The notes: generated by a model from the letters alone, not told the origin. A DNA stretch of 58,145 nucleotides from an uncultured Lachnospiraceae bacterium (GCA_947623905.1 CANQHX010000004.1:1-58145), one strand, 5' to 3'. Positions 8,916 to 18,362 are shown, numbered from the stretch's first letter. Made by a program: numbers and translations.

Positions 8916-10378
8916 AGACGGGGCGCATACTGGGAATGGGAAGCTATCCCAACTTTGACCTGAACGATCCCCGGGATCTGACCTTTACGGGCATGTATAC
9001 CCGGGAACAGGTGGACGCCATGAAGGAAGAGGACAAAACAAAGGCCCTCAGCTCTATCTGGCGTAATTTCTGTATCAGCGATACGTATGAGCCCGGCTCC
9101 ACCTACAAGCCCTTTACCGTGGCCAGCGGTCTGGAGTCCGGCAAGCTGGCGGGGAACGAGTCGTTTTACTGCGGCGGCTACGAGATCATCGACGGCGTGC
9201 AGGTAAAGTGTTCCCACACAGCCGGTCATGGCCCCCTCGACGTGGAGATGGCCGTGGCGGAGTCCTGCAATGCAGCGCTGATGCAGATGTCCTATAAGAT
9301 CGGTATACCGACCTTTACCCGCTATCAGTCCATTTTCGGTTTTGGAAAGAAGACAGGCATCGACCTGCCCGGCGAGGTCAACGCCGCCAAGCTGCTGTAC
9401 ACGGCGGATACTATGACGGACCTGGATCTGGCGGTCAATTCCTTTGGACAGAACTTCAATGTCACAATGGTGCAGATGGCGGCAGGTATCTGCTCTATCA
9501 TCAACGACGGCAAATATTATCAGCCTCATCTGGTAGACCGCATCGTCAATTCCGACGGCGAGACGGTGGAGACCTTTGAGCCGAAGCTGCTCAAGCAGAC
9601 GATCTCTCCCGAGACGTCGGCAAACCTCCGGAAATATCTCCGGGCAGTTGTGGAAAAGGGTACCGCGATCAGCGCGAAGGTGGAAGGCTATGATGTGGGC
9701 GGCAAGACCGGTACGGCTGAAAAATTCCCCCGGAACAAGATCAATTATCTTGTCTCCTTCCTGGGCTTTGCGCCGGTGGACGAGCCGGAGCTGCTCGTCT
9801 ATGTGGTCATTGACGAGCCCAATGTGGAGAACCAGGCCAATTCCAAGCTGGCGCTGGATCTCTGCCAGGCTATTATGAGCAGAGTATTCCCTTACTACGG
9901 TGTTACGAAGCTTGACGGCACCAGCACGAGAGATGTCACTATGGTGGACGTCAACGATGTCAGCTGGGTGTATGAATCGGAAAATAATACCGAAGGCACG
10001 GAGATCTGGGAGCCGGGCACAAGCTTTTCCGACGGGGCTGACGTTCATTTTGACACAGAGGATGACAGCTCTGACGATTATCCCGACTGGGGCGGCGTGG
10101 ATATGGGCGGCGACGGTTACTACGGCTCAGACAGCGGGGATACCGGAGAGTGGACCGGCGATGAGGATACCGGCGGAGATACCGGAGAATGGACCGGCGA
10201 CGAAGATACCGGCGGAGATACCGGAGAATGGACCGGCGACGAGGATACCGGCGGGGACACCGGAGAATGGACCGGCGATGAGGATACCGGCGGGGACACC
10301 GGAGAATGGACCGGCGACGAAGATACCGATGAAGATACCGGCGGCAGCGGGGAGGACGCCGGGTACACAGAAGATTAG
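8906..10378 (+). pseudogene. Transpeptidase fragment of the frameshifted PBP, with acidic repeat tail
   Basis: The matching reading frame becomes recognisable at about 8880 (GSKHTAAIVMEV). It carries all three active-site motifs of a class B PBP: STYK (in YEPGSTYKPFT), SCN (in AESCNAAL) and KTGTAEK. It ends with DEPNVENQANSKLALDLC, followed by an Asp/Gly-rich tail containing five 13-residue repeats DTGEWTGDEDTGG. Homologues cross-link peptidoglycan at the septum or in the spore cortex. No good ribosome site precedes the ATG at 8906, so the fragment is probably not made alone. If the frameshift is an error, the intact protein would be about 790 residues. Confidence 0.8.
10139..10333 (+). repeat. 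Five 39-bp tandem repeats in the PBP C-terminus
   Basis: Five near-identical in-frame 39-bp units encode DTGEWTGDEDTGG; the last ends in DE instead of GG. Only a few synonymous differences separate the units, indicating recent expansion. The encoded tail is strongly acidic and would lie outside the membrane. Confidence 0.9.
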
Positions 10379-10409
10379 AACCAACTGAATATTGAATAAC
10401 CGTATAAAG

Positions 10410-10451
10410 ACCTTCATATTTTTTTAGTAACAACAGAATATGAGGGTTTTT
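10410..10451 (+). promoter_or_regulatory. Hairpin covering the ribosome binding site of the second PBP gene
   Basis: An 11-bp stem (10410-10420 with 10437-10447, one G-U pair, 16-nt loop) includes GAGGG, the Shine-Dalgarno sequence of the next gene, and is followed at once by TTTTT. It could act as a weak terminator, as a translation block, or both. Confidence 0.5.
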
Positions 10452-12200
10452 ATGCAAAAGAATAAAACTTACAATAAAAAGAAACTGTCGGCAGTGTTTT
10501 TTCTCTTTGCCGCCGTGCTGCTGCTCTTAATGGGAAGACTGGTGTATCTCATGGTCTTTTGTTCCCAATACTATGGGATAAAGGCGGAGGATCTGCACCA
10601 GCGGGAAAGGGACATCAAGGCGGCCAGAGGGCGGATACTGGACCGGAACGGCACTGTGCTGGCGGCCAACCGGACGGTGTGCACCGTGTCGGTGATCCAC
10701 AGCCAGCTGACAGACCCGGAGCAGGTGATCCAGGTGCTGTGCAGGGAACTGGAGCTGGACGAGGAGACTGTGCGCAGGCGGGTGGAGAAGGTTTCTTCCA
10801 TGGAGATCATCCGAAAAAATGTGGACAAATCCGTGGGTGACGCCATCCGCGCCTATAAGCTGGCAGGGGTAAAGGTAGACGAGGATTTTAAGCGCTACTA
10901 TCCGTACAACAGCCTTGCTTCCCGGGTGATCGGCTTCACCGGAGGAGACAATCAGGGGATCGTCGGGCTGGAAGTGAAATATGACAGCACCCTTCAGGGT
11001 ACCAACGGAAAGCTGCTGACGCTCACCGACGCCCGGGGCGTGGAGCTGGAGGACGCGGGAGAGACCAGAGTAGAACCGACAGCGGGAAAAGATCTTGTGC
11101 TGTCTCTGGACTATCATATCCAGTCGTTCGCGGAGCAGGAGGCCGTCCGGGTCATGGAGGAAAAGCAGGCGGATCATGTGTCCGTTCTTGTGATGGACCC
11201 CCGCAACGGAGAGATGCTGGCTATGGCCAACGCCCCGGAATATGACCTGAATCAGCCCTATGTGCTGCAGAATACAGACAGCACCAGGAACCTTTCCGCC
11301 GAAGAAACCCAGGAAGCCCTGAACCGCATGTGGAGGAATCCGGCCATCAACGACACGTATGAGCCTGGTTCCATCTTCAAGATCATCACCATGACGGCGG
11401 GCCTCTCCGAAGGGGTGGTCACGCCGGAGGACACATTCAATTGTCCCGGCTTCAAGATCGTGGATGACCGGCGGATCCGCTGTCATAAGACGGCGGGCCA
11501 CGGAGCCCAGACTTTTGTAGAGGCCACCATGAATTCCTGCAATCCGGTGTTCATCGAGGTGGGCCTGCGGCTGGGGATCGACAGATATTACGACTATTTT
11601 ACCAAATTCGGACTAAAAACCCTTACGGGCATCGACCTGCCCGGCGAGGCGGGCACCATCATGCACCAGAAAGAAAAGATGGGCAATGTAGAGCTGGCCA
11701 CGGTCGCCTTCGGCCAGTCCTTCCAGATCACGCCGGTACAGCTGGCCACCACCGTTTCTTCCATTATCAACGGGGGCCGGCGCGTCACGCCCCATTTCGG
11801 CAGGGCGGTCATCGACGGAGAGGGGAAAGAGGAAGCTCTTGTCTATGAGACAAAAGATATCGGCATCAGCCCGCAGGTGTCCTCTCAGGTGCGCGGTATC
11901 CTGGAAAAGGTCGTGTCCGAGGGCACGGGAGGAAAAGGCGGCGTGGCAGGGTTTTCCATCGGCGGGAAGACGGCCACTTCCCAGACACTGCCCCGCAGCG
12001 CCCACAAATATATCGCGTCCTTCCTGGGGTTTGCCCCGGCGGAGGATCCCCAGGTGCTCGTGCTGGTCATCGTGCACGATCCCAAGGGCGTTTACTACGG
12101 CGGCAGCGTGGCCGCGCCTGTGGCCGCGCGGATCTTTTCCAACATCCTGCCCTATCTGGGCATCGAAGGAAATCCTGTGCCGGAGACAGAAAATCCTTGA
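10452..12200 (+). CDS. Class B penicillin-binding protein, SpoVD/PBP2 type
   Basis: A 582-residue single-pass transpeptidase: one membrane helix near the N-terminus (AVFFLFAAVLLLLMG), PBP dimer domain (ARGRILDRNG; RYYPYNSLASRVIGF), then the transpeptidase domain with SIFK (Ser307, Lys310) and SCN (Ser362). The third motif reads KTATSQ (Lys506) instead of the usual KTGT. Class B PBPs cross-link peptide stems of septal or cortex peptidoglycan with an FtsW/SpoVE-type glycosyltransferase. It is a paralogue of the preceding, frameshifted PBP and lacks PASTA repeats and the acidic tail. The ATG at 10452 has GAGGG five bases upstream; ATG 10440 would overlap that signal. Division (FtsI) and sporulation (SpoVD) roles cannot be separated by sequence. 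Confidence 0.85.
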   Translation: MQKNKTYNKKKLSAVFFLFAAVLLLLMGRLVYLMVFCSQYYGIKAEDLHQRERDIKAARGRILDRNGTVLAANRTVCTVSVIHSQLTDPEQVIQVLCRELELDEETVRRRVEKVSSMEIIRKNVDKSVGDAIRAYKLAGVKVDEDFKRYYPYNSLASRVIGFTGGDNQGIVGLEVKYDSTLQGTNGKLLTLTDARGVELEDAGETRVEPTAGKDLVLSLDYHIQSFAEQEAVRVMEEKQADHVSVLVMDPRNGEMLAMANAPEYDLNQPYVLQNTDSTRNLSAEETQEALNRMWRNPAINDTYEPGSIFKIITMTAGLSEGVVTPEDTFNCPGFKIVDDRRIRCHKTAGHGAQTFVEATMNSCNPVFIEVGLRLGIDRYYDYFTKFGLKTLTGIDLPGEAGTIMHQKEKMGNVELATVAFGQSFQITPVQLATTVSSIINGGRRVTPHFGRAVIDGEGKEEALVYETKDIGISPQVSSQVRGILEKVVSEGTGGKGGVAGFSIGGKTATSQTLPRSAHKYIASFLGFAPAEDPQVLVLVIVHDPKGVYYGGSVAAPVAARIFSNILPYLGIEGNPVPETENP

Positions 12201-12305
12201 ATGTGGCGGCAGAAAACAGTATACTTAGCAGGGACGCATCCGAGGAGGAGCCGTCCCGGACAGACACTTATTTAATTCAGACAAAAGATAACATGAGGTG
12301 AAAAA

Positions 12306-13286
12306 GTGGAGATCAATTTTAGTTTTGTTATGCCGGTTATGATCAGCTTTATCATATGCGCCATCCTGGTTCCCATCGTCATTCCCGTGCTGCGGAAGCT
12401 GAAATTCAGCAATACGGAGCGGGAAGAGTTGGAAACCCATCAGAAGAAGGCCGGGACGCCGTCCATGGGCGGCCTTGCCATCCTGGTGGCCGTGGTACTC
12501 ACGTCGATCCTGTACATGAAGGATTATCCCAGGATCGTGCCCGTCGTGTTTATGATGGTGGGCTTCGGTCTCATCGGATTTCTGGATGACTATCTCAAGG
12601 CGGTGCTCCACAGCAGCGACGGCCTGAAGGCATGGCAGAAGCTGATCCTCCAGTTTATCGTCACCACAGTGTTTGCGTACTATATGACCCATGTGCTCAG
12701 CGTGCCCCTGACCCTCAAGGTGCCTTTTATGCCCGGTACGGAGCTGGATCTGGGCTGGGTGGCAGTGCCCCTGATGTATTTCGCCGTGCTGGGCACGGTA
12801 AACGGGGTGAATTTTACCGACGGGCTGGATGGCCTGAATACAAGCGTTACCATTATGGTAGCCACCTTTTTCGGCGTAGTGGCCATTTTTACCAAAAGCG
12901 GCATTGAGCCGGTGACATGCGCCGTGGTAGGCGCCCTGATGGCGTTTCTGCTGTTCAATGTCTACCCTGCCAAGGTGTTTATGGGGGATACCGGTTCCCT
13001 GGCGCTGGGCGGTTTTGTAGCGGCCACGGCGTACATGCTCCAGATGCCGCTGTTCATCCTCATCGTGGGACTGGTCTACCTGGTGGAGGTGCTGTCTGTG
13101 ATCCTGCAGGTGGGATACTTCAAGATGACCCACGGCAAACGGATCTTCCGCATGGCGCCCATCCACCATCATTTTGAGCTGGGCGGCTTTACCGGGCACG
13201 GAGAGGGCTGGTCGGAGACCCGTGTAGTGGCGGTGTTTTCCGTTGTGACGGCGCTTTTGTGCCTTGTGGGATTTCTGGCTCTTTGA
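12306..13286 (+). CDS. mraY: Phospho-N-acetylmuramoyl-pentapeptide-transferase
   Basis: A 326-residue polytopic membrane enzyme. MraY transfers phospho-MurNAc-pentapeptide from UDP to undecaprenyl phosphate, making lipid I. Family motifs visible are HQKKAGTPSMGG, the catalytic-type aspartates in GFLDDYLK and NFTDGLDGLN, FMGDTGSLALGG and the HHHFE signature in IHHHFELGG. The start is GTG at 12306 with GAGGTG five bases upstream. The 105-bp gap before it holds only a small GC hairpin (GGGACG at 12231 with CGTCCC at 12252). Confidence 0.95.
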   Translation: MEINFSFVMPVMISFIICAILVPIVIPVLRKLKFSNTEREELETHQKKAGTPSMGGLAILVAVVLTSILYMKDYPRIVPVVFMMVGFGLIGFLDDYLKAVLHSSDGLKAWQKLILQFIVTTVFAYYMTHVLSVPLTLKVPFMPGTELDLGWVAVPLMYFAVLGTVNGVNFTDGLDGLNTSVTIMVATFFGVVAIFTKSGIEPVTCAVVGALMAFLLFNVYPAKVFMGDTGSLALGGFVAATAYMLQMPLFILIVGLVYLVEVLSVILQVGYFKMTHGKRIFRMAPIHHHFELGGFTGHGEGWSETRVVAVFSVVTALLCLVGFLAL

Positions 13287-13362
13287 TCCGGCACGGCCGG
13301 CATGACCGTCCGGCGCGGGATCTGTCAGAAAAGGAAGACTGGAAAAAGGGGAGAAAGAAAAA

Positions 13363-14733
13363 ATGGAACTGACAGGAAAGACGGTTCTGGTAGTGGGCGC
13401 GGGAAAGAGCGGCATCGCCGCCGCCGGGCTGCTCCACAGCCGGAATATCGACGCGATACTATATGACAGCAACGAGACGCTGACGGAGGACGCGGTGCGG
13501 GAAAAACTGCCGGAGGGCGTCTCCCCGCGGATCGTGCTGGGAGAACTGACAGAGGAAGTGCTGGAGGCGGCAGATCTGGCGGTGCTGAGCCCCGGCGTGC
13601 CTACAGACGCGCCATTTGTAGAGGCCATGCGCCGGGCGGGCCTGCCCATCTGGGGAGAGATCGAGCTGGCATGGCAGTTTGAGAAGGGCAGGGTGATCGC
13701 CATCACCGGCACCAACGGAAAGACGACCACCACGGCTCTTGTGGGACACATTATGGAAAAGGCGTTTCAGGATGTATTCGTGGTGGGCAATATCGGCGTC
13801 CCTTACACGTCCATGGTGACAAAGTCCACGCCGGATTCGGTCAGCGTGCTGGAGGTGAGCAGCTTCCAGCTGGAGACCATCCATGGGTTCCACCCGGTGG
13901 TGTCCGCGGTGCTCAACGTGACGCCGGATCACTTAAACCGCCATTACACCATGGAAAACTACGCCAACGCCAAGTTCGCGGTGACGAAGAACCAGACCGG
14001 GGAAGAGGTGTGCGTGCTCAACTACGACAACGATATCACGAGAAGATTCGGAGAAGGCCTGACAAATTGCAGGCCGCTGTTCTTCAGCCATGAGACGATG
14101 CTTCCGGAAGGCATCTGCGCCGGGGAGGATATGGACGCGGTGCTGTACTGCCACGACGGACAGCAGGAGGAGATCTGCCGTATGTCCCGGTCCAATCTGC
14201 TGGGCGTCCACAATCTGGAAAATGTCATGGCGGCTGTGGGCATGGCCCTTGCCATGGGAGTGACCCCCGGGCAGATCGCTCAGGCGCTGCGCGAGTTTCA
14301 GGCGGTGGAGCACCGTATCGAGTACGTGACGGAGAAGAAGGGCGTCGTCTATTACAACGATTCCAAAGGGACAAATACGGACGCGGCCATCAAGGGTATC
14401 CAGGCCATGGTGCGGCCTACGGTGCTCATCGGCGGCGGATATGATAAAAAGACTACATTTGACGACTGGATGGAAGCCTGCAAAGGCAAAGTGACAGCCT
14501 TCGTGCTGCTGGGGCAGACGGCTGCCCAGATCGGCGAGACTGCCGAAAAACACGGATTTACCGACATTACATATGCCGACAGCCTGGAGGAAGCGGTAAA
14601 GATATGCGCCGAAAAGGCCCGGCCGGGAGACGCGGTGCTGCTGTCCCCCGCCTGCGCCAGCTGGGGCATGTTTGACAATTACGAACAGCGGGGAAGGATG
14701 TTCAAGGACTTTGTCCGCAGCCTGCCTGACTGA
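13363..14733 (+). CDS. murD: UDP-N-acetylmuramoyl-L-alanine--D-glutamate ligase
   Basis: A 456-residue Mur ligase that adds D-glutamate to UDP-MurNAc-L-Ala using ATP in the cytoplasm. The N-terminal Rossmann-type domain begins TVLVVGAGKSGIAAA. The ATP-binding loop GTNGKTTTT starts at about residue 116. The central-domain signatures NVTPDHLNRH and GVHNLENVMAA and the C-terminal YNDSKGTNTDA and LLSPACASWGMFDNYEQRG are all present. GGGGAG lies about ten bases before the ATG. A GC-rich imperfect hairpin lies between mraY and murD. Confidence 0.96.
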   Translation: MELTGKTVLVVGAGKSGIAAAGLLHSRNIDAILYDSNETLTEDAVREKLPEGVSPRIVLGELTEEVLEAADLAVLSPGVPTDAPFVEAMRRAGLPIWGEIELAWQFEKGRVIAITGTNGKTTTTALVGHIMEKAFQDVFVVGNIGVPYTSMVTKSTPDSVSVLEVSSFQLETIHGFHPVVSAVLNVTPDHLNRHYTMENYANAKFAVTKNQTGEEVCVLNYDNDITRRFGEGLTNCRPLFFSHETMLPEGICAGEDMDAVLYCHDGQQEEICRMSRSNLLGVHNLENVMAAVGMALAMGVTPGQIAQALREFQAVEHRIEYVTEKKGVVYYNDSKGTNTDAAIKGIQAMVRPTVLIGGGYDKKTTFDDWMEACKGKVTAFVLLGQTAAQIGETAEKHGFTDITYADSLEEAVKICAEKARPGDAVLLSPACASWGMFDNYEQRGRMFKDFVRSLPD

Positions 14734-14803
14734 AGTATGCCGCGGCCCGGCCGAACAGCCGGCGCCCGGCGGACAGATCAAAATTCATTGCAGAGGTGAT
14801 TGG

Positions 14804-15991
14804 TTGAGGAAACCGTTTCTGTTACGGAAGCTGATTTCTGCGGATACCAATGACAAAAACAGATACAGCCGGCCCATGGACTGCACGTTGATCTGCTGTG
14901 TGCTGCTGATCGTGGCGTTCGGCCTTGTGATGCTCTACAGCACCGGCTCCTATAACGGGGAGGTGCGGTTTGACGACGCCGGATACTATTTTAAAAAGCA
15001 GTTTTTTGCCACGTCCATCGGCCTGTTCGTCATGTATCTTGTGGCAAATACGGATTATCATCTGTGGCAGCGCCTGGCAGTGCCGGCATATGGCCTGGCC
15101 GTTGTGCTGTCCACCCTCGTACTGTTTGTGGGCCGTTCCTACAACGGCTCCAAGCGATGGCTGGCCCTGGGCCCTCTGTCCTTCCAGCCGTCGGAATTTG
15201 CCAAGCTGGCGGTGATCCTGTTCCTCGCCTATGTGATCAGCCGGCGGGAGAAAAAGCCCGACCTGAAATTCCTCATGGCGGTGTTTCTGTCCATCCTTCC
15301 TATCGTGGGACTGGTGGGCACCAACAATCTCAGCACAGCCATTATCATATTGGGTATCGGCGTTATCGTCATATTTGTGTCTTACCCTGCCTGGTTCCCT
15401 TTTGTCTGCATGGTAGTGGCCGGCGGCGGATTTATGGCGCTGTTCCTCAGCGTGGAGTCCTACCGTCTGGAGCGGCTGCTCATCTGGCGCAACCCGGAGC
15501 AGTATGAAAAAGGGTACCAGACCCTTCAGGGCCTGTACGCCATCGGTTCCGGCGGCCTGTTCGGAAAAGGGCTGGGCGGGAGCATGCAGAAGCTGGGATT
15601 CGTCCCGGAAGCCCAGAATGACATGATCTTTTCCATTATCTGCGAGGAGCTGGGCCTTGTCGGCGCGCTGATCCTCATAGCGGTGTTCGGCATCATGCTG
15701 TGGCGGTTTCTTCTCATCGCCCAGCACAGCGCGGATCTGTTCGGCGCCCTGATCGCCTCCGGCATTCTGGGGCACATCGCCATTCAGATTGTGCTGAACA
15801 TCGGCGTGGTGACAAACACCATACCCAACACGGGCATTACCCTTCCGTTTATCAGCTACGGAGGCACTTCCGTGGTGTTTCTGCTGGCGGAAATGGGAAT
15901 TGCCATGAATCTGTCAAAATGCCTGCCAAGATCCTTCGGCAGGGAGAAAAAGAAAATTACGCATTCAGAGAAACGCACCACCACCGCCTGA
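14804..15991 (+). CDS. ftsW: SEDS-family peptidoglycan glycosyltransferase FtsW
   Basis: A 395-residue SEDS protein, the polymerase of lipid II partnered by a class B PBP. Ten or so membrane helices and SEDS motifs are visible: VMLYSTGS near the first helix, NGSKRWLALGPLSFQPSEFAKL, and the C-terminal NTGITLPFISYGGTS. I chose TTG at 14804 as start because GAGGTG (14793-14798) lies five bases upstream; the nearest downstream ATG (14878) would remove the conserved basic N-terminus. By position it is FtsW, but a SpoVE-like sporulation role is possible, because FtsW and SpoVE are close paralogues. Confidence 0.9.
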   Translation: MRKPFLLRKLISADTNDKNRYSRPMDCTLICCVLLIVAFGLVMLYSTGSYNGEVRFDDAGYYFKKQFFATSIGLFVMYLVANTDYHLWQRLAVPAYGLAVVLSTLVLFVGRSYNGSKRWLALGPLSFQPSEFAKLAVILFLAYVISRREKKPDLKFLMAVFLSILPIVGLVGTNNLSTAIIILGIGVIVIFVSYPAWFPFVCMVVAGGGFMALFLSVESYRLERLLIWRNPEQYEKGYQTLQGLYAIGSGGLFGKGLGGSMQKLGFVPEAQNDMIFSIICEELGLVGALILIAVFGIMLWRFLLIAQHSADLFGALIASGILGHIAIQIVLNIGVVTNTIPNTGITLPFISYGGTSVVFLLAEMGIAMNLSKCLPRSFGREKKKITHSEKRTTTA

Positions 15992-16033
15992 CCGCATATA
16001 CTGGTCTGTAAGGGTATGTTGGGAGGCGGCGGT

Positions 16034-17284
16034 TTGGATACCATTCAGATCCAGGGCGGCAGGAGACTACAGGGAACGGTCCGGGTACAGGGCTCGAAGA
16101 ACGGCGTGCTGCCCCTTATGGCGGCGGCGCTGATCATACCCGGAAAAACAGTGCTGAAGGGATGTCCCCGTATCACAGACGTGTCTGCCATGGCGGACGC
16201 CATGACGGATATGGGGTGCAGGATCAGCCGGCAGGGAGATGATCTGATCATAGACGCGACAGGCGTGCATACCAGCAGAGTGCCCAGGCAGTGCGGGGAG
16301 AAGCTCAGGTCCTCGGTGCTGTTTCTGGGAGCGCTCCTGGCCCGCACGGGCCTGGCGATCCTGCCATATCCCGGCGGCTGCACCATCGGCGCCCGTCCCG
16401 TGGATTTTCACCTGGAAGGCATGCGGCGCCTGGGGGTGTTCGTATATCCGGACGGAGAATGGATCCGCGCTGTGGGCCGGCCCGGAGGCGGAAGCTGCAG
16501 GCTGCCCATGGCAAGTGTGGGAGCGACGGAAAATCTGCTGCTTGCCGCGTCCTGCTGCGCGGAACCTGTGACCATACAGGGAGCGGCGCGGGAGCCGGAG
16601 ATCGTCGGCCTGTGTGAGTTTTTAAGCGCCATGGGGGCCGATGTCCGGGGCGCGGGTACGGATACCATTTCCATCACCGGCGTAGAGGCGCCGGGGCCGG
16701 TCACGTTCCGTGTGCCCGGTGACCGGATCATCGCGGGGACATATCTGCTGGCGGCCGCGGCCACGGGAGGAAGGATCCTGCTGCAGGGTATCCCTTCCGG
16801 TATGCTGGCAGATCAAATCGATATATACAGACAGCTGGGCCTGCGGCTGTGGGAGAACAGACAGGGGATCCTGGCTGTGAGAGAGGGCTCTTTGCGGCCT
16901 GTGCAGTGCGCTACCGCGCCCTACCCCGGATTTCCCACGGACCTGCAGTCACAGCTCATGGCTGTGGCGGCCTGCGCGCCCGGGGAGAGCCGGATCACGG
17001 AAACGGTATTTGAACACCGGTTTCAGGTGGCGGAGGAGCTGTGCAGGATGGGCGCGGATATACACATTGAAGGACAGACCGCCCGGATCACCGGCGTGCC
17101 CCGGCTTGCCGGATGCTCTGTGGAGGCAAAAGAACTGAGGGGCGGCGCTGCGCTGATCATAGCGGGACTTGCCGCCGAAGGGATCACCCGCATCACCGGG
17201 GTGAATTATATACGGCGCGGATACGGAGATATAGCGGGAGACCTGCGGCGCCTGGGCGCGGATATCCGTGATGTACGGGAATGA
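16034..17284 (+). CDS. murA: UDP-N-acetylglucosamine 1-carboxyvinyltransferase
   Basis: A 416-residue enolpyruvyl transferase catalysing the first committed step of peptidoglycan synthesis, PEP plus UDP-GlcNAc, and the target of fosfomycin. The N-terminal GSKNGVLPLMAAALI matches the lysine-asparagine signature. The catalytic cysteine is in GGCTIGARP and is residue 116 from the TTG start, close to Cys115 of the E. coli enzyme, so it should be fosfomycin-sensitive in this respect. TTG at 16034 has GGGAGG seven bases upstream; ATG 16016 has only a poor signal. It sits between ftsW and ftsQ, where many bacteria have murG, murC or murB. Confidence 0.92.
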   Translation: MDTIQIQGGRRLQGTVRVQGSKNGVLPLMAAALIIPGKTVLKGCPRITDVSAMADAMTDMGCRISRQGDDLIIDATGVHTSRVPRQCGEKLRSSVLFLGALLARTGLAILPYPGGCTIGARPVDFHLEGMRRLGVFVYPDGEWIRAVGRPGGGSCRLPMASVGATENLLLAASCCAEPVTIQGAAREPEIVGLCEFLSAMGADVRGAGTDTISITGVEAPGPVTFRVPGDRIIAGTYLLAAAATGGRILLQGIPSGMLADQIDIYRQLGLRLWENRQGILAVREGSLRPVQCATAPYPGFPTDLQSQLMAVAACAPGESRITETVFEHRFQVAEELCRMGADIHIEGQTARITGVPRLAGCSVEAKELRGGAALIIAGLAAEGITRITGVNYIRRGYGDIAGDLRRLGADIRDVRE

Positions 17285-17303
17285 GGAAAGGTTCAGGGAA
17301 ACT

Positions 17304-18362
17304 ATGATGAACAATAGCGAGATAGAATTCCGCAGACTTGCCAGAATGAGAAAGAGAAAGAAGCTGACCATTGTCGTCAGCCTTGTGCTGGCGGTGGTGG
17401 CGCTGGTACTGCTGGCGTATTTTATGTGTACGGTGAAAACCATAGATGTGCGGGGAAATGAGATCTATACGGATGAACAGATCATAGAGAGCGTGCTGCC
17501 TACCGCCCTGGATCATAATACGGCATACCTGTATTACAAATACCATTTTACCAAGCCGGAAGAGATCCCTTTTCTGGATATGGTGGAGGTGGAGATCACA
17601 GGGCGTGACAGCGTGCGGATCACCGCATATGAAAAGACGATCGTAGGATTTGCGGAAAGCCAGGGCAGTTATGTGTACTTTGACAAGAACGGCACGGTCA
17701 TTGACCTGAGCAGTGAAAAATCAGACAAGATCCCTCAGATCTTCGGTCTGAAATTTGATTATATCCATATGTACGAGGTGCTGCCGGTGGAAAAGCCGGA
17801 GGTATTCAATACCCTGTACAATCTGAGCCAGCTCATGGAAAAGCACGGCCTGAAGCCCAATTCCATCACAGCCCGGCAGGATGTGCTGGAGGACGCCTGC
17901 GACTGGGTGCTGGTGTTTGACCAGGTAGAGATACTGCTTGGACCGGACAAGTATCTGGAAAACAAGGTGGCAAGGCTGGCCAGCCTGATGCATGTGCTGT
18001 CGGGAAAGAAGGGCGTGCTCCATCTGGAGGAAGTGACAGAAGCGACCGAAAACGTGGTATTTGACAAGGTCGCTATTTCTGATGACGAAACGGATACGCC
18101 GGCCGATACGCCCGAGGACAGCAGCGTGAACAGCTGGAACATCGATACAAACGGCGTCATGACCCCTGTGGAGAACGGATCGGCTGCGGAGGATAGCGGC
18201 ATTTCCGGAGAGGAAGGAGCGTCCGGCGTCATTACTCCGGACGAGACGGGGGACGGCGGCTCCGGAGAGATCTATCCGGACGAGGGAGACGGCGGCTCCG
18301 GAGAAATCTATCCGGACGAGACGGGAGACGGCTCTTCCGGCGTGATCTATCCGGATGAATGA
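17304..18362 (+). CDS. ftsQ: Cell division protein FtsQ/DivIB with acidic repeat tail
   Basis: A bitopic protein of about 352 residues: basic N-terminus, one membrane helix (VVSLVLAVVALVLLAYFMC), then a POTRA-type domain starting VKTIDVRGNEIYTDEQI and a beta domain. FtsQ/DivIB organises the divisome with FtsL and FtsB-type proteins. After about residue 260 it ends in an unusual Asp/Glu/Gly-rich tail with repeated G-x-I-x-PDE units. ATG 17304 (or 17307) follows AGGGA; in-frame GTG 17268 and ATG 17271 lie inside murA and have no good signal. The C-terminus is extracytoplasmic. Confidence 0.85.
   Translation: MMNNSEIEFRRLARMRKRKKLTIVVSLVLAVVALVLLAYFMCTVKTIDVRGNEIYTDEQIIESVLPTALDHNTAYLYYKYHFTKPEEIPFLDMVEVEITGRDSVRITAYEKTIVGFAESQGSYVYFDKNGTVIDLSSEKSDKIPQIFGLKFDYIHMYEVLPVEKPEVFNTLYNLSQLMEKHGLKPNSITARQDVLEDACDWVLVFDQVEILLGPDKYLENKVARLASLMHVLSGKKGVLHLEEVTEATENVVFDKVAISDDETDTPADTPEDSSVNSWNIDTNGVMTPVENGSAAEDSGISGEEGASGVITPDETGDGGSGEIYPDEGDGGSGEIYPDETGDGSSGVIYPDE
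18225..18359 (+). repeat. Imperfect tandem repeats in the FtsQ tail
   Basis: Units of 36-39 bp encode variants of DETGDGGSGEIYP, giving four copies of G-x-I-T/Y-PDE. The composition resembles the acidic tail of the PBP fragment upstream, although the sequence is different. Confidence 0.8.

Noticed and set aside
9960..10457. Arg-rich minus-strand frames over the PBP repeat tail
   Set aside because: They arise from the tandem repeat being open in several frames and have no ribosome site.
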